A stretch of 64,000 nt of DNA, taken from the NCBI GenBank assembly GCA_041690255.1, contig JAWLHU010000017.1, positions 1 to 64,000 of the forward strand. The letters are read 5' to 3'. Both the position numbers and the translations under genes were made by a program. Under the pieces are notes generated by a model, which was not told the origin of the DNA, made no database searches, and saw nothing but the letters and a program-made list of their open reading frames with translations. Source of the DNA: JAWLHU01 sp041690255. GTDB taxonomy: Bacteria > Bacillota > Sulfobacillia > Symbiobacteriales > Symbiobacteriaceae. Below, piece by piece: positions 15,925 through 25,149 of this stretch (positions within the stretch are counted from its first letter, which is position 1; the number at the start of each line of letters is the position of its first letter).

Positions 15925-16986
15925 ATGATAGGGCGCCTGATCAGCCTCGTGACCTGGCTGCTCGTCGCAGGCAGCCTGTCGATTATCATGGGAGGGCTGG
16001 CCGGGCGCCCTGTCCTGCTGGCAGCGGTGCCTACCACCTCCATGGTGCCGGTCCTTGAGCCCGGTGACCTGATCGCCGTGGTACCGCTCCTGGGGCGATC
16101 GTTGAGAGAAGGGCAGATCGTGGTCTTCAGGACCGAGGAGGACGAGAACTGGATTGTGCACCGGATCGTTGCCGGCGATGAGGTGGGGGGCTTTGTCACC
16201 AAGGGTGATGCCAACCCGCGCGCAGACCCGCACCGGATCTCTCCCCGTCATGTGGCCGGCACGGTTCCGGTCTTTGGGGGTAAGGTGGCAAAGGTCTCCG
16301 GTCTCGGGGCGCTCAGCCTCGACCGGGGACCTCTTGCCAACCCATATGTGGCCGCGAGTGCCATGGTGCTGGGCATCTACCTGTTGGTATCGGACCAGGG
16401 CCTTCTGTGGAGCCGCCCGGGCTCCCGCAGGCGCGAGCAGCGGCGCACTCGGACCGTCGCCAGAGTCTTCGCCCTCTACCTCTCCCTGGGTCTCGGGATC
16501 GCCGTGCTGACCTATGTCTCCCACTGGTCCCTCAGTTCCCGGCAGGCGGGAACGGTGGAGGTGATCCCGCAGCGCTTTCCCTGGAGTCCACCGCAGGCGC
16601 TCTACCTGGGGGAGACCCGCAGGGAGTCGGTCATGCTGGAGAATCACTCCGTGGTTCCGATCATCGTCAACCTGGTCGCGAGCGATGAGCGGGCGGTCTG
16701 GTCCCGGGAGTGGACGGTTCTCCCGCCTCACAGCCAGCGTGAGATCACCTTGACGATCGACGGGCTGCCCCTGGGGAAGCACGAACTGGTCCTGCGCCAG
16801 TCCGTCTTCCTGCCATTTCTGCCCGTCCGCTGGCTGCAGGCACTGGGGTGGCTTCACTGGCACCTTCCCGCGGTCGCCACAGCCCTGGTGCCGCTGCTGC
16901 TCATGGCTGGGGTGGCCCTGGGTGACCGCCGGGTGGCTGACTGGATTCGTGCCCGCCTCGTGACCCGGTCGCTGCGAGGACGCTGA
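15925..16986 (+). CDS. SipW-type (S26B) signal peptidase with extra C-terminal domain
   Basis: A 353-residue membrane protein. An N-terminal helix precedes the catalytic core. The Ser box is TTSMVPVLEPGDLI. The second catalytic residue is His (WIVHRIV) rather than Lys, followed by TKGDANPRADP. A Ser-His(-Asp) peptidase is the archaeal/ER-like S26B type, as in Bacillus SipW, which matures TasA fibres. About 200 extra residues follow with two more membrane helices flanking a strand-rich outer domain (ESVMLENHSVVPIIVNLV). That is longer than ordinary SipW. It is nine bases downstream of a secreted protein gene and upstream of DUF5305. Confidence 0.85.
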   Translation: MIGRLISLVTWLLVAGSLSIIMGGLAGRPVLLAAVPTTSMVPVLEPGDLIAVVPLLGRSLREGQIVVFRTEEDENWIVHRIVAGDEVGGFVTKGDANPRADPHRISPRHVAGTVPVFGGKVAKVSGLGALSLDRGPLANPYVAASAMVLGIYLLVSDQGLLWSRPGSRRREQRRTRTVARVFALYLSLGLGIAVLTYVSHWSLSSRQAGTVEVIPQRFPWSPPQALYLGETRRESVMLENHSVVPIIVNLVASDERAVWSREWTVLPPHSQREITLTIDGLPLGKHELVLRQSVFLPFLPVRWLQALGWLHWHLPAVATALVPLLLMAGVALGDRRVADWIRARLVTRSLRGR

Positions 16987-17000
16987 CAGGAGGGATGAGC

Positions 17001-18119
17001 ATGCGCAGGCGACGACGACCAACCCGGGCGTTCCCGCAGCCGCCGATTCGACGGCGGGCGGAGCGCAGGCAGAACCGGCGCTGGGCCTGGTTCGCCTCGT
17101 CTGCGCTGCTCTTTGTGGCCTCTCTCGGCGCCGTGGTTCGTGTCAGCGCCATGCCCGCAGAGGCTCGCACCCGGGAGACCTGGTATGGCTACCGGCACGA
17201 GATACGCTACGACTTTGCCGCCCGGGTGAGGCCCGGCCCGGTCTACGCCCGTGACCTGGTCACCTCCGTGGAGCTCGAACAGACGAAACTGCCGGTGGAC
17301 CCGCCGGTCTACCGGCGCGTCCTGGTGGGCCCCATGGCGGAGTCGCTGCGGATCTCGCTGCCCTACACCTTCGTGGCCGACCGCCCGGGCGAGATCCATC
17401 TCACCTATGGAGTCGACGGCCAGATCGGCGTGCCCAACCTGTGGCGCCGGCCCTATCCCCTGCTCCCCACACAGTCGAGGACCGTCAGGGCCGCCGAGGT
17501 TCGACTGGACGATCTCTTCGTGGAGATCCCCATTGGAGACCTGCTGGAAGAGGTGAAGGCCTTCAGCGAGGAGGAGAAGGTGCCGTTCGACCAACTGGAG
17601 ATCCGGCTGCGCCCGACCATCACCGTAGATGTGGATGGCCAGCGCGAGCCCGTCGCCGCATCGCTGAGCCCGGAGTTCCTCGTCCAGGTCCGCAACGGTG
17701 GGGTCGCGGTGGAGATCGACGAGCCGCGCACCGTCTCCGATGAGAAGCAGTTCCAGGTCGATGAGCGAGTACCGCTCACCATGCAGCTCTGGGAATACGA
17801 GCTGCCGGTGACATGGGTCCGCCGGATGGCCTACCTGGTCCTGATCTTCGTCACCTTGCTGATCGTGGCCGGCATGCTCCCGCCGTGGATCGAGCAGCGC
17901 CGCAGAAGGGGGCCGGCTGAGGACCTCCGCAAGCTGGGCAGCGGACTGATTCGGGCGAACGAGTTCACCTTGCCCGAAGGGGTCTCCATGGTGGAGGTGA
18001 CCCGGCTCGAGTACCTGGTCCACCTCCATGTGCAGACGGAGCGCCCGGTCATCCAGGTGGGGAACGTCTATTACCTGCTCGACGGCGGCAGTTGCTACCG
18101 CTGCTCGATCTCCGGGTAA
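17001..18119 (+). CDS. DUF5305-family membrane protein
   Basis: A 372-residue protein. A very basic N-terminus precedes a membrane helix (about residues 28-50, WAWFASSALLFVASLGAVVR). A large outer domain with ETWYGYRHEIRYDFAARV and the repeated strand segments of DUF5305 follows, then a second helix (about 275-295, MAYLVLIFVTLLIVAGMLPPW). A cytoplasmic tail of about 80 residues contains LVHLHVQTERPVIQVGNVYYL. DUF5305 genes commonly sit next to SipW-like peptidases; the function is unknown, possibly assembly or anchoring. ATG 17001 is preferred over 16995 because AGGAGG lies seven bases upstream. It converges with the MFS gene. Confidence 0.75.
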   Translation: MRRRRRPTRAFPQPPIRRRAERRQNRRWAWFASSALLFVASLGAVVRVSAMPAEARTRETWYGYRHEIRYDFAARVRPGPVYARDLVTSVELEQTKLPVDPPVYRRVLVGPMAESLRISLPYTFVADRPGEIHLTYGVDGQIGVPNLWRRPYPLLPTQSRTVRAAEVRLDDLFVEIPIGDLLEEVKAFSEEEKVPFDQLEIRLRPTITVDVDGQREPVAASLSPEFLVQVRNGGVAVEIDEPRTVSDEKQFQVDERVPLTMQLWEYELPVTWVRRMAYLVLIFVTLLIVAGMLPPWIEQRRRRGPAEDLRKLGSGLIRANEFTLPEGVSMVEVTRLEYLVHLHVQTERPVIQVGNVYYLLDGGSCYRCSISG

Positions 18120-18136
18120 TCCTGTAGAGATTGCGA

Positions 18137-19387
18137 TCAGACCGCCTCGGGATCTCCCACCAGCCTCTCGTTGGGGTCGCGATTGACCAGACTCCGGTGC
18201 ACCCAGAAGCTGGAGGCGAGAAGCAGCCCGCCCGTCACCAGGAAGACTGCCCTGGGGCCGAATCCGTCGGCCACCCAGCCGCCCAGAGAGGGCCCGACGA
18301 CCGAACCGATGAACATGGCACTGGTGTTGATCCCGTAGGCCCGCCCCCGGAAGGAGGGATGAACTACCGTCGCCAGTGTGGCGTTGATCGCCGGCTGGAC
18401 GGCAGCGGTCATCAGACCGTAGACGAAGCGGAGGAAGACCAGCCAGCCCACCGTGCCGACCAGGGACTGAGGCATCACCAGCAGGCCGGCGGCCATCAGT
18501 CCGAGGGAGAGCAGCCTGGCGTACCCCATTCGCTCGCCCAGCCTGGCCCAACGCGGGGCCGCGATCACCGTGGCAATGGCCGGCAGGGAGAAGATGAAGC
18601 CGACGACAAATTCGTGGGCGTCGCCTGTGCCAAAGAGCAGGTGGGTGAAGGACTCAACGAACGTTTCCTGCCGCAGCATCGGCACGAAGTTGGCCAGAAT
18701 CGGTTCCAGTGACTGAATCGATGCGTTGATCATCATCGCGGCGATCATGAGCGCAAGGAGCGTCTTGTTGGAGATCGCCAGTCTCAGGTCCTGCAGGACA
18801 GAGGTGCGTACCTTGCCGGCGCCCAACACCTTCTCCTTGACGCCGAAGATCACCAGCACCGCGGCCATGAGCACCAGCACGCTGGCGACCCGCATGGTCA
18901 TGCGAATACCGAGCACTTGTGCCAGAGTGCCGCCCAGCAGTGGACCGAGAATGGAGCCCGACGCCGTACCGGTCTGGAGGACGGCCAGAGCCCGGCCCAC
19001 CTGATTCTCCGGCGTGTTGGTCGCCACCAGTGCAATGGCGGAGGGAATAAAGCCGGAGAGGGCACCGTTGAGCATGCGGAGTCCGAAGAGCTGGTATGGG
19101 TTGGTCACAAACGACATGAGCATATAGATTACACCAATGGAGATGCCAGACCGAATGATCATCGGCTTTCGTCCGTATCGGTCCGCCAGATTGCCCCAGA
19201 TTGGCGACATGATCGAAGAGGCGACAAAGGTAATGGCATAGGTGAGGCCTGACCAGGTGTAAAGGTTCTCTGTGACGCCCAACTCGCTGATAAAGCGGGG
19301 TAGAAAGGGCATGACCAACGAGAAGCTGCAGGCGGTGAGGAAGTTTCCGACCCACAATAGATAAAGATTCCGCTTGGATTGATCCAC
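18137..19387 (-). CDS. MFS multidrug-type exporter
   Basis: A 416-residue protein with 12 predicted membrane helices. The motif A loop between helices 2 and 3 reads GNLADRYGRKPM, and helix 5 has the exporter-type motif C region (ASGSILGPLLGGTLA). This fits drug:proton antiporters of the Bmr/TetA group; the substrate is not predictable. The start is a GTG with GGGGGG about 12 bases upstream. It is transcribed alone, divergently from the GGDEF-EAL gene and convergent with DUF5305, with only 17 bases between the stop codons. Confidence 0.85.
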   Translation of the reverse strand: MDQSKRNLYLLWVGNFLTACSFSLVMPFLPRFISELGVTENLYTWSGLTYAITFVASSIMSPIWGNLADRYGRKPMIIRSGISIGVIYMLMSFVTNPYQLFGLRMLNGALSGFIPSAIALVATNTPENQVGRALAVLQTGTASGSILGPLLGGTLAQVLGIRMTMRVASVLVLMAAVLVIFGVKEKVLGAGKVRTSVLQDLRLAISNKTLLALMIAAMMINASIQSLEPILANFVPMLRQETFVESFTHLLFGTGDAHEFVVGFIFSLPAIATVIAAPRWARLGERMGYARLLSLGLMAAGLLVMPQSLVGTVGWLVFLRFVYGLMTAAVQPAINATLATVVHPSFRGRAYGINTSAMFIGSVVGPSLGGWVADGFGPRAVFLVTGGLLLASSFWVHRSLVNRDPNERLVGDPEAV

Positions 19388-19596
19388 GATATTGCTTCGC
19401 CCCCCGAATGATCAACTAGATTAGACATTCTCAGAGCCAACTCCTGTCTGAGTTTCCGCCTGAAAATTAGAGAATACAAACACGACTTAGTAGAAAAATT
19501 AAACTTCTAATGGGAAAAAGGGGAGGAAGTCCGATTGTCGAATCAATATAGACCGATTGTTCACTCGGATATGCAGCGCCGAAGGCGGTGACAACA

Positions 19597-21774
19597 ATGC
19601 CCACTCACCACGCCGAGACAAGAGGGCTCCCCCGTGAAGGACGAGACCCGGCAGAGGTGGTCGCCCGGCAACTGTTGCCGGCGTTGATCGAGCAGATGCG
19701 GAGCCGCACACTGGCCGAGATCCTGCTTTCTCTCTGCACGGCGCTCATTCGGCAGGGAGGGTTTCCTATGGCCTGGGGGAAACTCTCACAGGCTGGCGAG
19801 CAGGTAAAGGTGGGCATGCAGATCACGGCGGGTGGCGAGCTGCATCCCGTCTCGGTGGAGGATCTTGAGCTGACGGGGACAGCCGTGGCCTCCGGTCTGA
19901 CCCAGGTCTGTGACCTGGAGGCCTCCTGGCGTGTGGGCAGTTGGCGGTCCAACCTGACGATACGCGGGTACCGGACCGCCGTTGCCGTACCCATGAGGGC
20001 GGCGGACCAGGTGATCGGTGCCGTGGCGATCTGTTCAATGGCCCCTGCGGCAGAGGCCGGGCCCGATCGGGTCTGGCTGGAGGAGGTTCTTTCCCACCTG
20101 GCCTCTGCACTTGCGTTGGCCCGGGAGATCGCCCAGCTCCGGGTGCGTTCTCAGGCGCTTGACGGCGCCGCCAATGCCGTTGTCCTGACCAATCGCGAGG
20201 GACGGATTACCTGGGTAAACGCCGCATGGTGTCGCCTCACGGGGTACGCCGCCGAAGAGGTGCTCGGGAAGACCCTGCGAATTCTCAAGTCCGGGATCCA
20301 GCCCGAGGAGTTCTACCGGGGCATGTGGGAGGCGATCAGCTCCGGCAAGGTCTGGGAGGGCGAGCTGTACAACCGCCGGAAGGATGGCACCGTCTACCTC
20401 GACGAGCAGACGATCACCCCGCTCCGGGCACCAGACGGAAGCGTTGAAGGCTATATCGCTGTGAAGAAGGATGGTACCGAGCGCAGCATTCAGAATGAGC
20501 AACTGCGCTACATGCTCATGCACGATCCGCTGACGAACCTGCCCAACCGGGAGGCGCTGCGTGCGGCCCTGGAGCGCCTTACGAACGGCGCGGATGGAAA
20601 GGGCGGTGCCCTCTTACTCGTGGACCTGGACCACTTCCGGTCGGTCAACGAAGCGGTGGGATACGCCGCTGCCGATGAGGTGCTGATCGCTGCAGCGACA
20701 CGCCTGCGGAGAGCACTCCGGCCCTCCGACCTGCTGGTCCGGATCGGCGGCGGAGAGTTTGCCGCCGTGCTGGAGGAGGTCAATCCCGCACAGTGCTGGG
20801 ATATTGCCGACCGGCTGCGGTTGGCGGTCAGCGAGACTCCCTTCCGTGATCGGGGGCAGCTCTTCGCACTGACCGTCAGCGTCGGCGCCGTTCCGTTGGA
20901 GGAAGGGCTGGATGCCGACGGTGCGATGGGCCTGGCTTACTCCGCACTGCTGGCAGCAAAGGATCAGGGGCGTGATCGGATCGTCTACCGCCACCCCTCT
21001 AAGATGGCGCAGATCACCCCGGAGAGCTGGGCAACCCGGCTCCGTGCCGGCCTGGTCGGTGATCAGTTCGTGCTCCATTTTCAGCCGGTTGTCGATCTGA
21101 CGGAAGGGCGGATCGACTTCCACGAAGTGCTGATACGCTTTCGGGCGGAGAGCGGTCAGCTGATCTCGCCGGGGGAGTTCCTCTCGGCCGCCGAGCAAGC
21201 GGGGCTGATGCCCGAGATCGACCGTTGGGTGGTAGGGCGTACCCTGGAGCGGATTCAGGGCATGCCCGGGTATCACTACCTGGTCAACCTGTCAGGCCAG
21301 AGCCTGGATAGTCCCCCGTTCCTTGCCCACCTCGAGGCCCTCCTCATGGAGCATCGCACCGAGGCCAGTTTCCTCACCTTTGAGGTGACCGAGACGACCG
21401 GTGTCTCCGATGTGTCCGGGCTGCGCCGCTGGATGCAACGCATGCAGGGACTGGGCTGTCGCTTCGCACTGGACGATTTCGGTGTCGGTTTCTCCTCCTT
21501 CGCCTACCTGCGGGCGCTTCCGGTGGACTTCGTAAAGCTTGACGGATCGTTCATTCGCCACCTCGATATCGATGCCACCAGTCGCTCCCTGGTCCAGGCG
21601 ATCACCTCTGTGGCCCACACCCTGGGCAAGCGGGTGATTGCGGAGTGGGTCGAGACAGAGGCGGTGGCCTACCTGCTCCGGGAGATCGGCGTGGAATACG
21701 GGCAGGGCTACTACTGGGGCCCGTCAAAGGATCGCCTGACGAGCGAAACAGAGTTCGTGAGCAAAGAGGCATAG
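19597..21774 (+). CDS. GAF-PAS-GGDEF-EAL c-di-GMP signalling protein
   Basis: A 725-residue soluble protein. It has a GAF-like region (about residues 25-185), a PAS domain (about 190-300, NREGRITWVNAAWCRLTGY), a GGDEF domain and an EAL domain. The GGDEF motif is GGGEF, losing the acidic metal-binding residue, while the RxxD inhibitory site (RPSD) is kept. It is probably a c-di-GMP or GTP sensor rather than a cyclase. The EAL domain keeps its catalytic residues: EVLIRF, NLSGQ, EVTET, ALDDFGVGFSS, KLDGSFI and GQGYYWG. The main activity should therefore be c-di-GMP hydrolysis. ATG 19597 is preferred to GTG 19588 by ribosome-site spacing. Confidence 0.9.
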   Translation: MPTHHAETRGLPREGRDPAEVVARQLLPALIEQMRSRTLAEILLSLCTALIRQGGFPMAWGKLSQAGEQVKVGMQITAGGELHPVSVEDLELTGTAVASGLTQVCDLEASWRVGSWRSNLTIRGYRTAVAVPMRAADQVIGAVAICSMAPAAEAGPDRVWLEEVLSHLASALALAREIAQLRVRSQALDGAANAVVLTNREGRITWVNAAWCRLTGYAAEEVLGKTLRILKSGIQPEEFYRGMWEAISSGKVWEGELYNRRKDGTVYLDEQTITPLRAPDGSVEGYIAVKKDGTERSIQNEQLRYMLMHDPLTNLPNREALRAALERLTNGADGKGGALLLVDLDHFRSVNEAVGYAAADEVLIAAATRLRRALRPSDLLVRIGGGEFAAVLEEVNPAQCWDIADRLRLAVSETPFRDRGQLFALTVSVGAVPLEEGLDADGAMGLAYSALLAAKDQGRDRIVYRHPSKMAQITPESWATRLRAGLVGDQFVLHFQPVVDLTEGRIDFHEVLIRFRAESGQLISPGEFLSAAEQAGLMPEIDRWVVGRTLERIQGMPGYHYLVNLSGQSLDSPPFLAHLEALLMEHRTEASFLTFEVTETTGVSDVSGLRRWMQRMQGLGCRFALDDFGVGFSSFAYLRALPVDFVKLDGSFIRHLDIDATSRSLVQAITSVAHTLGKRVIAEWVETEAVAYLLREIGVEYGQGYYWGPSKDRLTSETEFVSKEA

Positions 21775-21842
21775 CTATGGCCCCCCGGGACGCATCTTCT
21801 CCTCACCGGCTGCATATCTATCCCCGAAATGGGGGGAGAGGT

Positions 21843-23417
21843 GTGAGCCGCAAGGAGTCGCTGATCCGGGGGGCCGTTGCACTGGCCCTGGCCGGGCTCA
21901 TAATAAAGCTCTCAAACCTGGTCGTCCGGCTGCCCCTTACCCGCCTCATCGGCTCGGAGGGTCTGGGCATCTACCAGATGGCCCTGCCCGCCTTCCACGC
22001 TCTCTTCCATATCGCCGCCGGGGGCGTTCCGGTGGCCGTGCAGAACCTGGTGGCCGAGTTCGGGACAAAGGGGAGACAGGCCGTAGCCGACCGGGTGCTC
22101 CGGTTGGCGCTGCTCTATTCGCTCATTGCGGGCGGGGCCGCCACCAGCGTGCTGCTGGTAGGCGCTCCCGTCCTGGCGCGCCTCCTTGGCGACCCGCGCT
22201 CCCGCTGGCCCCTGGTGGCGGTGGCACCCGCTGTGCTGCTCTTCGCCCTGGACGCAATCTACCGCAACTACCTCCAGGGCCGAAAACTGATGACGCCAAG
22301 CGCCACCGCTTCGGTCCTGGAGCAAGGCGCCAAGGTCGCGGTCACCATTGTTGCCGCCTATCTGCTCCTGCCGCTGGGAAAGGAGTACGCCGCAGCGGGG
22401 GCGGCGCTGGGCATTACCGGCGGGGCGATCATCTCCCTTGTCTACATGGCCTGGGTAGTCCGCAGGGTCAGAGAGGAAGACCTCTCCGGCGCGGACCAGA
22501 TCCCCCCTGGGTTGGGCCGTCGCATGCTGAAGCTGGCCTGGCCCATTACTGTGGGCTCGGTAGGGCTCCCGCTGCTCCAGGTCGTCGATGTTGGCATCAT
22601 CCAGCGCGGCTTTCTGGCAGCCGGCTATCCGGTGGCGGAGGCGACGGCGCTCTACGGTGCCTACTCAGGGATTGCCGTCCAGATCGTCTGGTTTCCCTTT
22701 GTCCTCAGCAACGCCCTGGCAAACGCCTTGGTCCCGACGTTGACCGCCGCCCATGCCCGCGGCGATATCGAGACTGTCCGCGAGCGAGTCCTCATGGGCC
22801 TGCGAACCGCCAGCCTCATCTGTCTGCCGGTGGCAATCGGGGTGATCCTCCTGGCCTCTCCCATCGTCCGGCTCTTTGGTGAACCGCAGGCCGCAGAAGC
22901 CCTTCGCTACATGGGCCCGGTCGCCTTCCTCGGCCCGATCACCTGGATGATGATCGCACAGCTTCAGGCCCTGGGCGCAACCGCCGAGCCCATGCGCAAC
23001 CTCGGGATCGCCACGGTGGTCAAGCTCAGCCTGGACGCTTTGCTGGCCCCGGTCCGCGGCGTCGATGTGCGTGGGGTCGCCTTCGCCAGTGTCGCGATGT
23101 TCCTGATCTGCGTCTGGCTGAACGGGCGTACGCTGGCCCGGCTGATTGACACCCCAATCCCCTGGGGACGGCTCCTCATGGGACCGCTGCTGGCTTCGGT
23201 GGTCATGGGCGCCGGCGTCGCCGGCATGGCGATGACCGGCTGGGGGGGAAACGGGGGGTGGGAACGGCTGCTGTCGGCTCTGGCTGTCGCCCCGTTTCTG
23301 TATGCCGGGACCCTGATTGCCACCCGCAGCCTCACCCGGGCGGAGTTGCTGGCGCTTTCCGGCCCACTGGCCCCCCGCCTGGAGCGTTGGCTGGCGCTCG
23401 TCTGGCCCTGGAGCTGA
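21843..23417 (+). CDS. spoVB: SpoVB-like polysaccharide/lipid flippase
   Basis: A 524-residue membrane protein with about 14 helices in the MOP/MATE-like superfamily. Family features are the N-terminal GAVALALAGLIIKLSNLVVRLPLTRLIGSEGLGIYQMALP block and KLAWPITVGSVGLPLLQVVD at the start of the second half. SpoVB and its relatives move lipid-linked cell-wall or spore-cortex precursors across the membrane. Length fits SpoVB (about 520). GTG 21843 with a G-rich site is preferred; ATG 21778 would add 22 residues without a clear site. It follows the GGDEF-EAL gene closely and is ended by a strong hairpin. Confidence 0.82.
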   Translation: MSRKESLIRGAVALALAGLIIKLSNLVVRLPLTRLIGSEGLGIYQMALPAFHALFHIAAGGVPVAVQNLVAEFGTKGRQAVADRVLRLALLYSLIAGGAATSVLLVGAPVLARLLGDPRSRWPLVAVAPAVLLFALDAIYRNYLQGRKLMTPSATASVLEQGAKVAVTIVAAYLLLPLGKEYAAAGAALGITGGAIISLVYMAWVVRRVREEDLSGADQIPPGLGRRMLKLAWPITVGSVGLPLLQVVDVGIIQRGFLAAGYPVAEATALYGAYSGIAVQIVWFPFVLSNALANALVPTLTAAHARGDIETVRERVLMGLRTASLICLPVAIGVILLASPIVRLFGEPQAAEALRYMGPVAFLGPITWMMIAQLQALGATAEPMRNLGIATVVKLSLDALLAPVRGVDVRGVAFASVAMFLICVWLNGRTLARLIDTPIPWGRLLMGPLLASVVMGAGVAGMAMTGWGGNGGWERLLSALAVAPFLYAGTLIATRSLTRAELLALSGPLAPRLERWLALVWPWS

Positions 23418-23422
23418 CAAAG

Positions 23423-23463
23423 GGAGAGAGACCACCTGACAGATCTCCAGGTGGTCTCTCTCC
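23423..23463. terminator. Long bidirectional hairpin between convergent genes
   Basis: A perfect 16-bp stem, GGAGAGAGACCACCTG with its complement and a 9-base loop, lies between the stops of spoVB and the marR-like gene. U-tracts are weak on both sides. Confidence 0.7.
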
Positions 23464-23475
23464 GTCTGTTATCGG

Positions 23476-23979
23476 TCAGATGGCCTCTGTGCGGGGCTCG
23501 TCGGTCGGTCGGCTGCCGTCACTCTTCAATACGCCGTAGAGCCGTTCCATGGCCCGCAGCATGATCGTCCGCTCGTCAGGGGACCAAATCTTCGCGATCT
23601 CCGCCAGCTCCTTGGCCAGCTCACCCTTGATCTCCCACACCTTCTCGCCCTTTTCCGTCAGGCGGATGTTCACGACCCGGCGGTCCTCGGTGCTGCGCTC
23701 ACGCACGAGCCACCCATCCCGCTCCAGTCGGTCCGCTACCCCAGTCAGGTTCCCCCGAGAGCAGTTCAACTCGTCGGCCAAGCTCCCCAGCGTGGTGGCG
23801 TCCCCATACATCGCCGCCAAAAGGAGTTGGTACTGCGGCATTGTCAACCCGTACTTGCGGCTCAGGAAGCGGTGACACCGCTTCTCCACCAGATCCGCAA
23901 TCGTCTGCAGGAGCGGCAGAATGTTCTCCGGGGTGAAGCGATCCGGGGCAGCCATTTCAGCCTGCTGTTTCAAGCCCAA
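23476..23979 (-). CDS. MarR-family transcriptional regulator
   Basis: A 167-residue regulator with the MarR winged helix: GLTMPQYQLLLAAMYGDATTLGSLADELNCS, then recognition helix RGNLTGVADRLERDGWL and the wing RERSTEDRRVVNIRLTEKG. The DRR motif of the wing is intact. The start is TTG 23979 with AAAGG seven bases upstream; ATG 23955 is an alternative with a weak site. A strong sigma-A promoter and a 7-bp inverted repeat at the transcription start imply autorepression. The signal and other targets are unknown. Confidence 0.88.
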   Translation of the reverse strand: MGLKQQAEMAAPDRFTPENILPLLQTIADLVEKRCHRFLSRKYGLTMPQYQLLLAAMYGDATTLGSLADELNCSRGNLTGVADRLERDGWLVRERSTEDRRVVNIRLTEKGEKVWEIKGELAKELAEIAKIWSPDERTIMLRAMERLYGVLKSDGSRPTDEPRTEAI

Positions 23980-24034
23980 TCACCAGCCTTTCTTAGTTTG
24001 AGCACGGCAAGACCTGACGGAGGGCGGGGAGACC

Positions 24035-24056
24035 GTGCCGTTTTTCCTCACGGCAC
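24035..24056. promoter_or_regulatory. Probable MarR operator
   Basis: GTGCCGT and ACGGCAC form a perfect 7-bp inverted repeat with an 8-base spacer just downstream of the -10 box of the marR promoter. That is where an autorepressor would block transcription. Confidence 0.5.
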
Positions 24057-24057
24057 A

Positions 24058-24086
24058 ATTATCCCATACAACCCAATAATTGTCAA
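24058..24086 (-). promoter_or_regulatory. Sigma-A promoter of the marR-like gene
   Basis: Minus-strand TTGACA (24086-24081) and GATAAT (24063-24058) are separated by exactly 17 bases, a near-consensus promoter. Confidence 0.8.
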
Positions 24087-24312
24087 TAATAGGTAGACGT
24101 GAAACTGGATGTTTTTTTCAAATTTCTCCATGGTCAGGTGGAATTGGGCGTCATCGCCGTGCTCATCACTATCATTCCCCTGGACGGTATACTCATACAT
24201 ATTCCCCGAATGGCGATGGTATGACGTGAATTTCACCGGCCACCCCTAGTCGCCCCGATAGACACATGGTAGAATCGCGGGAAACCCGGACGGTAAGGGA
24301 AGTGGCAAGTCG

Positions 24313-25149
24313 ATGGCGGTCGTCGCCTTTCAAGGAGAGTACGGGGCATACGGTGAAGAGGCGATTCGTTCGCTCTTCGGACCAGACGTGGAGCCCTATC
24401 CATGCCGGTCGTTTCAGGACCTGTTCCACCTGGTTTCCGGGGGGAAGGTAGACTTCGGCCTGGCGCCGGTGGAGAACTCGCAGGCCGGCAGCATTAACGA
24501 TGTGTACGACCTGCTGCGCCAGCATGATCTGTTCGTCGGCGGCGAGGTGCTCCACCCGGTGAATCACGCCCTCCTGGCGCTCCCCGGGCAGAGTATCGAT
24601 CAGATCCATCGTGTGATTTCGCATCCACAGGCCCTGGCACAGTCCGACCAGTTCCTGCGGAGGATGGGCGTTGAGGTGGTAGCCACCTACGATACGGCCG
24701 GAAGCGCCAAGCTAATCCGGGAGCAGGAGCTGCTTGGGGTGGCGGCAGTCGCAGGTGTGGGGGCAGCGCAGCGCTACGGGCTGGAAGTGTTGGCCAGCGG
24801 CATTCAGACCATAGCGGACAACTTCACCCGGTTTGTCCTCCTCCAGCGGCGCCCTGCCGAGCGGGGCGACGGCCCGCACAAGACCATGTTGGTCATGGCC
24901 GTCGACCACCGGCCTGGCTCGCTCTACAAAGCGATGGGCGCCCTGGCGGAGCGGTCGATCAACCTCCTGAAGCTGGAGTCCCGGCCTGCCAGAAACCGCC
25001 CCTGGGAGTACGTCTTCTACCTGGACTTCGAAGGGCACAGGGAGGATCCCCATGTCCGTGAGGCCCTGGCTGAGTTGGCCAGCCACACGACCTTCTCTAA
25101 AGTCCTCGGCAGCTTTTCACGGGACCAACGGGCTATTTCACAGCCTTAG
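24313..25149 (+). CDS. pheA: Prephenate dehydratase
   Basis: A 278-residue monofunctional prephenate dehydratase, converting prephenate to phenylpyruvate in phenylalanine synthesis. The catalytic domain (residues 1-180) has VAFQGEYGAYGEEA, FGLAPVENSQAGS, and the substrate-site NFTRF motif (Thr before Arg-Phe). A C-terminal ACT domain (about 195-270) with DHRPGSLYKAMGALAERSINLLKLESRP includes the ESRP phenylalanine-binding motif, so feedback inhibition is expected. Length matches the family. AAGGGAAG precedes the ATG. It appears to be a single-gene unit, not linked to other aromatic genes here. Confidence 0.95.
   Translation: MAVVAFQGEYGAYGEEAIRSLFGPDVEPYPCRSFQDLFHLVSGGKVDFGLAPVENSQAGSINDVYDLLRQHDLFVGGEVLHPVNHALLALPGQSIDQIHRVISHPQALAQSDQFLRRMGVEVVATYDTAGSAKLIREQELLGVAAVAGVGAAQRYGLEVLASGIQTIADNFTRFVLLQRRPAERGDGPHKTMLVMAVDHRPGSLYKAMGALAERSINLLKLESRPARNRPWEYVFYLDFEGHREDPHVREALAELASHTTFSKVLGSFSRDQRAISQP

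Noticed and set aside
24048..24236. Minus-strand frame of 62 codons upstream of the marR promoter
   Set aside because: It overlaps the promoter, has no ribosome site and shows no family resemblance.
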